Assembly (NCBI GenBank): GCA_008508345.1
Contig: QNGE01000845.1
Span: 89,875 to 153,874 of the forward strand
Direction: 5' to 3'
DNA length: 64,000 bases
Source: Paragonimus westermani
Taxonomy: Eukaryota; Platyhelminthes; Trematoda; Plagiorchiida; Troglotrematidae
Shown here: positions 12,666 to 24,330 of the stretch, one piece after another
Numbering within the stretch: the first letter of the stretch is position 1
Layout: each line of letters starts with the position of its first letter
The notes under the pieces: generated by a model
The model's input: only the letters and a program-made list of their open reading frames with translations
Told to the model about the DNA's origin: nothing
Databases searched by the model: none
Translations under genes and position numbers: made by a program

Positions 12666-13734
12666 TACTAGTAGAGGAACAGTTACGTGAACTCATGGAG
12701 AAGTCCGTGTTGTTGAAGAGCGGCCATGCCAGACACGTCCTCCTCCCCAATGGTCACGTTATCGACGGTCTTGTATTGATGAACCAATATGAAACGCGTG
12801 CATCAAACGCTCTTTGGATTCTAACGATTTCTATTATTGAATAGCTCGTACCGCTGTGATCGTTCATTCAAAGGATTTTTTAAAATTTCGCTCAGCTGAA
12901 GGCTCAAAGCAACTGGAATAGGTTTTGTACAGTGTTTCACTGTCTTCTAAACTTGTCAAATGCAGTTTTCAGATGTTTTTAGATAAGCGTCTAATCTCTA
13001 ACTTCTCCTCCCACTAATCATGACAATGTCGTATATGGAGAATTGCGATTCTGTCACATGCAATTCAGTTGAGACACAACGCATTTGGAGCAGGCAACAC
13101 ACTGATGAGTGTGCCAGAAGATCGGCGGGTGCTCATGACATCTTCTGCAAAATAAATATCGAGAACGAGCCCGGAGAACAGAATCTATGCATAATACAGT
13201 AAGCAGAAAATAACAAGTTTTACGTGTTTTGCTGAACACGTTTCGAACAAATAGTTTAAAAGAATAACGACATTTCGAGACATTGTCATTACTTCACGCA
13301 CCCTAATCAATGCGGTTTTAGTAAAACGCTACCGACGAAATTCACCCACGGAGGATGATGTGAGAAGAGTATTAAACTCCGTATTATGTCTTTAAATTTT
13401 TGGTTCAGTCCAAAAACCGAGACCCACAATCGCAGTAAGTGAAGAACGACTGAGTGTCACCAGCATCGATAAAAGACGTTATCATCGGTTCGTATTAATG
13501 TTTACTTATCACACAATCATGGGAAGAAGCAATCCTAGTTCATCCGGAGGAGAGCAGGGAGGCACTCTAATTCACGGTGAAACGTTTGTGCCTTAATTCT
13601 AACATTAAATGTCGAGGTTGAGATGAGCGTAAGGCAGCAATTACCGGACGGTTTCCCAGAGGCTCTGTCTCTCTCAATTAACCACATATACATCACAGAC
13701 AGCTTACTCAAACAACGGAAATCTACAAACACAG

Positions 13735-14240
13735 GCACCGTAGTTCACGAACGAGGACCCCACGTCGAGAGACGAGCCCAATTTACAGTGATTGGGCTGG
13801 CAGCAATCGTCCTCATTTCTTTGTGGCGTCATCATTTTTTAACCTAGCACCTTGTGTCAGTCAGCTGTGATGCTAACAAAGTATATACGCACTGTCAACA
13901 ACCAGCTAGCATTTTCATTCCTTGATTCAACTATCGAAATCTGTGTATTTTTGAAGGCAGAGTGAATACATCAGGTTGACCATTCATACTGAACATCTGC
14001 CTCCCAACCTAACTGATGATCACACGCTGATGTCACCAAACAAGTACGGCTGACGGTCCACATCGACAGTCGAGCATCTGGAGACAACTTGCGTTCTTCA
14101 ACTGGGGCGACCACGTTTCGTAGCTGAACAGTAAGACCGCTATCGTGGTGGCTATACAAACGCAACACTGGAGCTTCCGGAGAACGACTCTATGTCGCCA
14201 CAGATGAACTAGGTTAACCAGGATAAGCATAGTCTTGGAA
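13735..14240 (-). pseudogene. RTE retrotransposon 3' ORF fragment (copy F)
   Basis: On the - strand NLVHLWRHRVVLRKL and AVLLFSYETWSPQ, followed by LQMLDCRCG, match in order the RTE C-terminal block whose usual form is NLRHLWR...VRSVLLYGCETWPLR...L.VFDHRCLR. Further down, ARLSTWGPRS near 13755 matches the usual RLPGWGPRD near the protein end. The 3' half past about 13970 is poorly conserved. The copy is 5'-truncated, as expected for RTE insertions, and frameshifted. It lies on the same strand as copy G but repeats the same protein region, so it is a separate insertion. Confidence 0.65.
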
Positions 14241-14599
14241 AAATAAACCTTTACTCTCTGAGCTTACATCGTTGTCTACACGGACTAATGGGGGCATGAA
14301 CCGGACAACAATCCTCAGAATTTCATCATGCAACATTAAATCCACATAATCGCAGATGTCCTACAGAAGTGCTATACTTTGTGTCTACAAAGCGCACCTT
14401 GATGCCGTTGGTAGAACGTGAGATGTTACCTAACACCAACAGTGCTACCCATAAGTGATCAGATAGCGACACCTTCATTGACTTATACAATTAGCACGGA
14501 AAAAGACCATATGAAGTGGCAGAAGTACTACAACATACGGGAAGAACAAAAACTACACAAGGTAAACAGTGAGAAAGATGTGCAGGGAGAGAAAACAAT

Positions 14600-15090
14600 G
14601 CACTGGTGTGCACAAAAAGTTGAAAGACGAGCGTCATTGGACAGCGTCTGCGAGTAAAGCTATGCGCTGTTTTTTAGAAGCTAGCGCGGAAACCGGGAAC
14701 ACCCTGCCTATGACAGGTTTAGTGCCACTGTCTTCGCACCTCGAATCCAAGTGAGGAACTGGCTACTGGAGTGCCGTTTCCGGTCTAACCCACCATTTGC
14801 AAACAAGGTGTGAGGTGGCAATCTGTGAGTTGACATTCGAAAGTCGTGGTCAAGCTACTGAAGTCTGTGAAATGAGAGCAATAAACTCAAGAGTCAACAG
14901 TCTGTCCGTTCGAATACACGAAGGCGAGCTTCGGCATTGTTGATATATACCGACTAAGCGCCGCTAACTTGTCAGACATGCCCGGGGAAGACGAACACAT
15001 TATGAACATCTTCCGAAAGGATGGACCAAGGTTAGCAGCCGTACAGTAAGGCCGCACTCCCGGTACTGTAACACATTCTACCACTCACCG
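14600..15090 (-). pseudogene. RTE retrotransposon 3' ORF fragment (copy G)
   Basis: On the - strand SAALLYGCEPWSILSEDVHN (about 15045-14985) corresponds to the RTE C-terminal sequence VRSVLLYGCETWPLRAEDVRR, and NNAEARLRVFERTD (about 14940-14895) to the SNAEVR.RVFG block. The reading frame is broken by stops and shifts. Downstream similarity to the last 80 or so residues is weak. It is 5'-truncated and non-functional. Near-neighbour copy F covers the same domain, so the two are independent inserts on the same strand. Confidence 0.6.
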
Positions 15091-18000
15091 AAAAACTGAA
15101 ACTATGGGATTTGCGACCTCACTGGACGTTCCACCAGCGCTACTGTAGCTCCTAAGATACATGAATACCTCAACTACCACTAACAGCTCACCATTAAGGA
15201 TGAAACCAGGTGCAGAGTTTTGTCAGTCACACAACAATAGTGAAAAACTGACGAATTGAAGCTTCCAGGATGCCTATGAACCTCCACAGAATAAAACAAT
15301 ATCGTCTGTATTGGATCGTCCCTTTGGTTAAGCGCCCAATCGTTTGACCCAAAACCGAGAAAGACAAGAGATGCAGCAACGCCGTTTATTGGAAGAGCGA
15401 GTCAAGATTAGGCCACAGGGACTCTAAATTTGTAAGGATTATCGCACATGGTTGACAAGATGCAAAAATATCAAATGAGACGATCAGACGTGGCAATCAG
15501 ATGCAGAGCGAATCAAATGAAACAGTCATGTATGACAGTCAGGACGTTAAAACAAATCTTGTTACAGGGGGCATCAAAGAACAACGCCAGAAAACTGTTC
15601 AAATTGTGCACAGGCGTTCGATCGTACAGCTGCAATCTGATAGGCTAAGTGGAACCATACCACGAACCACGGTCATACCATCCGAACTGGGCCGGTCGGT
15701 CGACATGGCGCGATGCGTTCTGGCCAGTTCGTTAGGTGATCCGCCTCCTAACAGTCTGCATACTTTGTGTCTAGAAATAGAATGCCTGGGTACATTTCAA
15801 AATCTTCACCGATTCACAGTCTGTCAGAGCATATCCTGTGATTACGTCCTCTAAAACGTTTAATGGGAAAAGGGAGGCCAGCCAACCCTGTTATATCACA
15901 ACTGAGAAGCTGAAATTCGGCGGTAAACTGTTACAAGCCCTAACCCGGCCTAAGCCCGGAATAAAAAAAATGCTTTCGGAATGAAGACATAATTCTTGAA
16001 CACATCGCTCCATGATAGACAGCCTCAGAGTATCGCTCAGTCAGAAGAACTAAGAGCCTATTTGATGTTTAAAAAGACAATTATCGATCTTCGATATGGA
16101 TGACGAAACTCGAGCATCAGGTGGGATGTGGGGATGTGGCAAATGCAGCCACGGTCAAGGGGAAACTTGGTTAGCTCTCAGCAGCTAGGTAGTTTGCGCG
16201 TTGTGTCTAGTCTGCGCTTTAAAAGTAAGGATGCTTTCAACCAAACACCAGTCATTTTGAACGACTTCACCAACCCAGTATTTCTTGAGGAGATCCATCA
16301 GCTTTTTGACTAAGGTTGGGGCCCTATCTATTAAAACAGCAGGAGGGAGTTTGTTTACATAGGATGCAATGTGACGTTCTAACAACTTGATTTCAAATGA
16401 GACTTGTGTCAACGGGCGGAATAACTTCAACAAACCGATGAGAAGAGGGGGTATCCGACGGTGTAGTCGTCGGCGCGGGTGGCCAATCGAACTCCTGTTG
16501 GAACTGTTCAGTCTAACTTCCGAGATTTCGTCGCAGGTTATGAACAGGCATATCATTGACCTTGCTGACTGCCACAGTCACACCTAGCCTTCTGCTTCTC
16601 GTTGCTCGGATGGAATGGAAAAGCCTTTGAGGGACCCCAGTATCGACGACTTGCCACATCCACCGGGCCTCACGATCCTTTCGTGATATTTTAAATAGTT
16701 CCAAAAGGATAGCATTATTGTTGTTAGCACAACCAAGATCAGAATCACAGTGGAGGTTAACTCAAAAGCTACACCCGAGCTTCTCCATGTGAGCTGGAAG
16801 TTTCAGTTGTGAAGAGTACTGATACCTCACTGAGACAGAAAAGGCAGAAAATTCAACAGACGAGTGTCACAGGAACTGAGAAAAAGTTATAGGCTAAGGC
16901 CCACACAAGTACACTCGTCAGCAATGATTCAGTAGCAATTAAGAGTGGACTTTGTACGACGGTAGAGAAAGATTTTGAGGGCGTGAAATGAACCGGTCAT
17001 CTAACCGTGAGAGAATTCAAGCAGCAATGTGACAGTTGACCGAGGAAAGAGTTCATTTTTCCCTCATCATAAAGTAAATTAGCATAATCTACTAAACTGA
17101 TATTATACACCAATAGATCATGATAGATAAGGAACACCTTGACTGCAGGGCGGTGTTTGAGAATACACGTCAAGTTCCAGCAACCCAAGCAGAATAGAAT
17201 TCCGGAATGCTATTGCATTCGGCCAAAGGACTTGACTATTCATCGACAAGTTTCCAAAACTTTCAGCTTAGCCGGTGAAATAAAGTATTCTAGGAGGAGA
17301 CAGCCGTAAATAAAGATTTGGAATGATTCATGATGTCCGAATATGTTCGGTTTTGGTGAAATGATCCATAACTGGATATTTCCCTGGAAGAAAGCTGTCA
17401 AAGCTGATGAACCTTAGATTCATGGAAAAATAAATGTGTTAAAAAGCTGTATTTTCAGTCCTGCCAGCAAAATTCCGCAGTTTTGTGTGGCACAACTCTC
17501 GGTCCGGGCAACCGAAGGTAACACCGCTTTTGGAACAGGTAACTCTAAGCATAGAAATATGAGACGTGGATTGATGATGACGTTGGTGACGGATGTGCTC
17601 TGGTAAACTCGAATAGATCTTACTTCGCTGAAACAAAGATGGAAAAAGTATGCTAATTTCTGTATGTGCCTGTGCACGCACGCGCGCATGCACACACACG
17701 ACTGACTGTTACACAATCTTCAGTACGACGTGTAGACTGATGAATGCACAATTGATCCGATATGATGGCGTTCGCCACAGTGTTTATCTCATCAGGTACA
17801 CGCGTACACATAGCACCGGGTCAACAGACGTTGTAAGCACAATTACGAGTTGTTGGGCCGAGAACGCCGGTACAAACAAATCAACAGCATTAAACTGAAC
17901 CATTCCGAATACGTATTGCACAAAAGTCAAGCTTGGCCAGATCACAACCCACTGGATCTTGGACTGAGGTAGTAGAAAACCGTGCTATCAGGATTGAGAT

Positions 18001-19380
18001 CCACGCTGCCAGATCATCAGGACCCTTATCAAAGTGGAGGGTAACACCACGTTAGTTGGTACTTACGCTCAACTGCCGTACAACCACCGGTGAAAACTCA
18101 AGTTTAGCTATCAGACGAGAGGGAGGAATGAAAGAAACTCATGTTAAAACGCGAATATCCCAGATAAAGGTGAAAGTACCTCACAAACAAACAACGGAGT
18201 TGGGAGGGTGAGGCATCATCTGGAAGCCAGTGTTTCGCAGCTTTTACTGTCTAACCTTATTGTCTGCCTATCTCGCACAAACAATTCGTTTACACAACAG
18301 TAGATCCACACCACTGAAGCACATCGGTTGTCAACCATTTAACAGCCCCCCAACCACAGGGTTCGAACGTAAGTGTTGCAACATACAGTAGCTACTCTGC
18401 TCGTAAATGATTATATATATTATATCAATTAATAGTCCTATTTTGCGTTTTGTGTTAGCCGACTGAGACACCCACACAGCGTTTGGCATGGCAAACAATC
18501 TGGTAGCATCCCTAATACAGTTCCCAATCAAGAGTGTCCACATATCCTAAAAACCCGGTTTTTTAAATCGCCAACTAACAGGCATTCACTCAAGTAAGGT
18601 ACAGGGTGGTATTTCTAAACAACGGTCTACGTTCCTGCACGAGCCACCACTGTTCGATTTTTCGACCTTATTACCTTGTGAACGGTTGTGGAAATCTGTA
18701 TGAACATGGGCCTACTCTCTATCTGGATCACTACCTATCATCCTGTGTCCGAAAAGGCTATTGTATTAAACGTTGATTGTCTGTAATGTGGTCCCGATAT
18801 CTGCAGACTGAGATCAAATCCACGGCTAATGCGCGAACAAAGTAGTAGTAACGTTGTAGAGGTTAGCAGCCGTTGTGTTTGCTCGAAACGTGTTAGGTAC
18901 TCAACCGTTCACCAGGTAACTGCCTAAATGGGTTAAGGTGTACGAGTAAGATGAGACTTATGGAGAAGTGTGGCGAGACAAATAAGACAAACACTTAGGA
19001 AAGTTTGCTTACTAAAGCAGGAACCTAACAATCCAACCAATCATTAACCCCAAAATCCATTTTAAATAAAACCAAAAGGTAAGAAAATCATTTAGTTGAG
19101 GTGACTGAATTCTTGACTGAAACAAAGTTAGGCTTTCGGTTACTGATCATCAGACTCTCAACGTCAACTGACACACCGAGTCACATATGGGCCACATAAT
19201 GCCAGACTGTCCAGATCGAGACAGTAGCAGTCAAAGTAATCGCGGATCGAACCAACTGTCATACCACCGATAACCAGTGTGAGCACTACTCACTTAAGGA
19301 GAGTTGGCATTATGTTTTTCTCCTTACAAAGCTCAACTAAAGGGTACATTTTTCACAGAAACACGATAGTCAATACATGT
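15091..19380. other. Quiet stretch; one unassigned long open frame
   Basis: No recognisable family. The longest open frame is 16185-16556 on - (123 codons), which contains the hydrophobic, leucine-rich stretch LPPAVLIDRAPTLVKKLMDL. I do not recognise it, and in DNA of this composition a frame of this length can arise by chance. A CA/CG alternating tract lies at 17672-17699. Confidence 0.4.
17672..17699. repeat. Alternating purine-pyrimidine tract
   Basis: A run of GCAC/GCGC/CACA units of about 28 bp strictly alternates purine and pyrimidine over most of its length. Such tracts can adopt Z-form DNA. Nothing nearby indicates a function. Confidence 0.6.
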
Positions 19381-19389
19381 TGGGTCCCG

Positions 19390-19563
19390 TGTGTACATCG
19401 GTCAAATGAAACAAGAAACAAGGTCTCCAATGTGCTGAAGCTTTCAGAAACCACAGTAAAATGGTGGATACGATCCTGTCATCACAGTGATTATGTCAAG
19501 CACGAAAATAGTAGTGAACGTACATCCACACCTAGTCCGATAAGAGTTTATCGTACTACGTAG
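19390..19563 (+). pseudogene. Possible Tc1-like transposase DNA-binding fragment
   Basis: The open frame starting upstream at 19279 contains NKVSNVLKLSETTVKWWIRS followed by a basic, Ser/Arg/Thr/Pro-rich linker. The pattern (kVs..L.iS.sTV..WI..y...G.v......gR.r) is that of the N-terminal helix-turn-helix of Tc1/mariner transposases. No catalytic DDE domain could be read after it. Alternatives are a chance match or another HTH protein. Confidence 0.35.
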
Positions 19564-20497
19564 GCTGTGTGATACTCCCAAACATTTAAACAACGCAAAC
19601 AGAACCCCACTCAATAATCTACACCCTCCGTACCAACGAACGACCGTAATCATTGCGTACTATATTCAGAAGCGCGGCTAACCGCAAACTCCGGTTTATT
19701 CTAACTAGCTGTAGAGTCAGCCATTTTTATGGTAGTAAATCCTCCTCTTGTTTAACCGTTACCCTCATCACAATCGGTTTATCGCTTTGATAATATCCAT
19801 CACCACTTTGGAGCTCATCACTGTTTCGGAACCTCGTCAACCCTGCACATCGACAGGTTTCCACCCGGTCGCCTGTCGAGCTTACCGCTCGAGCCACCAG
19901 GCGTGGTCACCTTTGCGTGACTGGCCTCTTGCACTGTGTGAATCACGTGAATTGTTTTTCAACTGCGGGCTGATCTGCCATGTTCACAGGTGCGGAGACG
20001 CGAACCAGTATTACATGATGGATGCAGGAGAGTACACAGTGTCAGAGACAACACTGTAACCGAATTGGCTGTCTGCGAGAGAAGAAGTGAACAATGCCAG
20101 AGGCGGCTGTCTGTCGCATTCCGGTAAGGGTGACACTTTTCTGAGACAATCAATAATGGATGAACTTGAAACGAAATCGAAGCATGGTCTCATGGTCTCA
20201 CTGTGAGGAATCACGAAGAGTGAGTCCGACCGACTTCCGATGCAGGCATAAGTACGGAACAAGAGAGTTGATCAGAAATGGAGCAAGTGAGAAAAACTGA
20301 TACCGTCCCCGCTGGACAGGTTCCAAAGAGCTTCGCAAAATGTACTCGTGCGAACAACAGATCACACAACCGATTATTTGCATCAGCACAATCCTCTAGC
20401 AATTGTCAACTTTAGGCAGTATCTGTGGTTACAATTAAATGTGAGAGCACTTAACGAACACGAAGGACTGTTAAAAATGCAGAAACGTACAAAATGG

Positions 20498-20588
20498 ACT
20501 GAGAAGTCTATGGCAGTGCGACAGCTGTGATCAACTGTGGGTGATATACCATTGATAACAAGCAAATCTCCAATGCTTATCAGTAGGG
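20498..20588. repeat. Dispersed ~90 bp motif, copy 1
   Basis: This segment and 36655-36746 share the blocks GACTGAG, GTCTAYGG, GSGACAGCTGTGATCA and CTTATCAGTA in the same order and with similar spacing. Here it lies immediately 3' of the end of RTE copy D, which is on the - strand; at the other site it lies 3' of RTE copy A. It may therefore be part of an RTE 3' untranslated region. Confidence 0.5.
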
Positions 20589-20589
20589 A

Positions 20590-21740
20590 AGAAACAACGA
20601 AGACTGATGGTAGCGATAAGGATGGTAATGGAGGAGAAGAAACAACTTCAAGAAGAGAGACTCGTTGATGAATGAGACAGGCACCCACGTCAAACAACGT
20701 CTCCACACAACTATGTACATGGTCACAGAAAATATGACCTTGCTCACTGCGACGGCCAAGACTTTCACAACCAGTGAACACGACATCGTCTGGACGCCTT
20801 GCAGCCTCTCTCAAACTCCAACAGTCACACTGGACAAGGTACGAACAATGCTTGCATCCGCTCCGTCCGCATACGGAGTATGTGACCTAATCAGCGAACA
20901 CTGAGCATTCTGATTACCCCGGTTGTTGATCGCAAACTTGCGCTCTTTTAAAATACGAGCTGGTGGACTGTCGTGTTGCTCACACAGTCAGCCCATCTGG
21001 TGCTGGCTGACTGACTAACTGACAGATAGAGACAACAGCAGTTCGGTACCGAGAGTCTGGAGACATCTTCCGCACGAGCACGCTATACCTCTGATCCACG
21101 AAGCAAAACTGAGCGCACAGGTACACTGTGAACCTTGCTTTTAATCGATGAGTGGACGTCTTCGTGACATCGCAGGTGACGGAGGTTGGTGAGTGCACCA
21201 CATGTTTTCAGTACCCTCATGGATATCTCGTCAGTAATACTGCAAGTTGACCAGATGACACTACCTAGGTAGGTTAGACAATTGGCAGTCTTGAGTGGCT
21301 TGTTTGTAACAAGAATGATCGCATCGGTGTCAACTCAAACTGCCAACAGTAATTGAGACTTTAAACGTGCAAAGCGCATGTCATACAGACGTGCCGTATG
21401 AAGCAACCTGTTCAAGAAGCTCCGCGTGTAATCTATAAAAGAATTAAATTGATCAGTTTCATTCGCATACTGAGTATCAGCCAGCTTACCACCTGGAAAA
21501 AGGATGACGTTGAGATCTTCGGACCGTCTGAATGCTCATTCCAGAATATTGTACCTAAAGCGCTTAAAAAGGAGATCGGACGTTCCTGTCGAAAACGACT
21601 CGGAGTGGAGAATACTCGAGATAGTCGACAATGTATGTGCACTTCGCACTCAGACATACAGCTCAGGCATACGACTGAGAGGACGAGTACCAATGCTCCA
21701 GTGACCACCGTAAGGTGGGAATACGGTCGATACACACAAA
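20590..21740 (-). pseudogene. RTE retrotransposon relic, copy D (retains palm region)
   Basis: A 5'-truncated RTE on the - strand. The portion 20752-21387 is nearly identical to 28061-28688 of copy C and 34129-34759 of copy C', including the same frameshifts and stops. Beyond it D carries a palm segment which C and C' lack: ADTQYANETDQF (about 21478-21443, family L.DLEYADDIVLF), then DMRFARLKSQLLL. The catalytic ADD is changed to A-N-E, so D too is inactive. Further 5', TSDLLFKRFRYNILE (about 21590-21540) matches the usual C.LSPFLFNF.IDDIL block. At the 3' end VETLFDVGACLIHQRVSLL (about 20700) resembles the terminal W.ETL.DMA block. The 5' limit is approximate. Confidence 0.8.
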
Positions 21741-21980
21741 AGCAAGTCAGAATCTCACCTATTCTGTTATTTCGTTCTCTTTGTGTATCAGATGAAGGTC
21801 AGTAGATAAGTTGGGTTCAGCCTGTCCATCGGCTCCTAACTTTGGATTAATTGTCCGATAGTTCATTTCCAAGATCTAACCTCCTAAGAAAATCTTTAGC
21901 TGCCTGTGGTCAGACTATAGACAGTATGCCATAATTAATACTCACAAGCAAACAGAATTATCCTGTCCTGACTAATATGA

Positions 21981-22050
21981 GGGTGATTGCGTAGTGGCCA
22001 ACAAGGTAGCCCCACAAGAACGTGGTCGGCTTTCAAATCCAGGCCAAGAC
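21981..22050 (+). repeat. tRNA-derived SINE-like fragment (A and B box)
   Basis: GATTGCGTAGTGGCC (21985-21999) resembles a pol III A box, and 30 or so bases downstream TTTCAAATCC (22031-22040) resembles a B box. The sequence continues with AGGCCAAGAC. The core TTCAAATCCAGGCCAA matches the - strand core TTCGAATCCAGGCCAA at 24307-24321, which suggests the two belong to one family. There is no complete cloverleaf, so this is not an intact tRNA gene. Confidence 0.45.
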
Positions 22051-24244
22051 AAGGATATGCATTACTGAAGAACTCTGACAAGAGCGAAGCCCGAGTCCAA
22101 AGCTCCTTACGGATGGGGTTGACTCAAATGTCTGTACAGTATTCTAGTCAACCACTAGAGTACGATGAACATTTCTGACTAACAGTCACAGTTAACTTCC
22201 GATCTGCTCACAAAGCACAGATGGGAATGAAACATCATAGACAGTTGTCTACAAAACTGTATAGAGGTACCTACATGCATAGTCAACCAAATCATTATCA
22301 GCAAAGCGAGGACACAGGTGTTTCACAACTTTGTTGTACTACTTAATTCGAAACAAACCGATGGTAATTAGAAGAGATGAACGCAGCGGGGAACTCTGCT
22401 GATTAAAGTCACCGAAAAGTCCAGTCCGGTTCCTCAGATTCGCCAAACGTCCACGGTGATTCTGAACCTCAAACCCATCAGGCGACTACCCATTCACATT
22501 ATTAGTTGATGCCAACGGCTGGTATGTTAAAGATTGTCTACACACACAAATATGAATAAGAGAAAGATTTCCTGCACAAAAATCGCTCATCGTTTGGACA
22601 CACAATCAAAAGAAACAACGTAGTATTTCGGATGAATATTTAACACTTTGTTTCAGACAATTCGGGTGGCCTTCATTAGGGGCGTTATGATGGAAAACAC
22701 GCTGAACAGGTGTGAAGTACAAGGCCTGAAATTTCAGATTTCAGTTGAGCTTAATTTGGTGCTCATTTTCAACTCTCATTATTTGATAAACGGCTGACTT
22801 GGATACACAAAGCTAGTATTTTCATCCATATGACCCAAATTTCCGCAGCTATCACCTCAGTAAGTATAACGGTCGCGAGGATCATTGGAAAGAATATATC
22901 CAACGTAGATGGTGTATTGGTCACGATCACATTACCAACAGTTCACCATACTACTCATTTTCGTTGTACATACTAACGACTAACTTTCGTTTTTAACATG
23001 CTTATGTGAACAATGAGAAGTAATCACGTAACGGCATATGGTGCGATCGATCGGATTGTAATCCATCGTCACAGAACTGATGGAAGCACATTTCGAAAAA
23101 TAGGAAACAAGGAACACCATCAACAGTTTTTAGGTTTATCGGCTAATTTTTAAGCTGGATGGATTTTTTTTACAGAAACACGTAGAACCTCAAAACATAA
23201 AGTGTCTTGATGCAACTTTTGAATTCCATCCATCCTTCTCGCGAGGATACACGCAGCTGCACTGACATAATGAAGCTAAAGCCTGTGCACTCACACATAT
23301 AAATTGATGCTACAAAAGAGGGGTATAAGTTACGGACGTTGTTGTAAGATGTGTCAAATCATGGTGCACCAGCTGTCGTATCCGCTGGGATAAGTGTTTA
23401 CGTTTAACCCGAATCACTGTCTCAAAAACAAATTACTGATGCCTCAACATCAGATGAGTCGTCTGAAATATAAGTAGTTTTTGTGTTAGAATGTGTTCAA
23501 GGGAACAGCTGATTCACTTCTGATGCTATTTTCAAACTCCGGACAGTTTTCATCACAAATTCTAACCCAGCATAGTTATGCTAAATTCCAGATACCCTAT
23601 TATTTATGCAACAAACAACTTGAAAGATAATGTCTACCTTTCCACGAATTGGGCTCCTTTAACACCGTCCGACAGTCATAATGGTGAAATTTCAACAACT
23701 TTCAAAATTCAAGATTCCAGTGAGCAACATGGTTGAAAAAAATCTACTCACGAAATGAATTGGATGGTTTGGTGGAACACAAATGGGATCACGTTAGCAA
23801 TCCCAACAAATGGCTGTCAAATAACAAATTACAGTGAAAAAAATATCTCAGTCCATTGTGACGTCGGAGTTACTGACTCTTATGTGCATGCGTGGTTGTC
23901 ACGGTGATGACTGAATGTCCTGTCGGGCTTACCAACGTGGGATATCAGACTTAGTGAAGATGTCAGCAGCCACCGTTTTGTCACTCAACCATAGTCTTGC
24001 ATGGTGGTGTACAACATGCAAGATCAGAGAACTTCAACAGAAATCCGCACGTAACCTTACGCATTTAGTTACTACGAGAAAACTGACATCAAAAAAGGAC
24101 GCCGGTTCTTTGTCCAACGAAAACACATGGAGTTGCGACCTGCTTGGGGAACGTGCGTGGGGAAAAAATGTGAGAACCTACGACCCAGTGTGCTAACGAT
24201 TTCAGCATTCCATATCACACGGGGTTTCCTTTAGTGACACTTTT

Positions 24245-24330
24245 TGAATTGTAGGTGGGCTGCATACGGCAGAGTTGGCAAGGCCTACATAAAAGCATTT
24301 GAATTGGCCTGGATTCGAACCGGGGCAATA
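24245..24330 (-). repeat. tRNA-derived SINE-like fragment (B box only)
   Basis: The reverse complement of 24311-24321 is GGTTCGAATCC, an exact pol III B box, set in a near-complete T arm (CCCGG, loop TTCGAAT, CCAGG, one mismatch). No A box lies upstream on the - strand, so it is probably a truncated SINE rather than a tRNA. It is flanked 3' (lower coordinates) by a CT/GC-rich segment. Confidence 0.45.
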
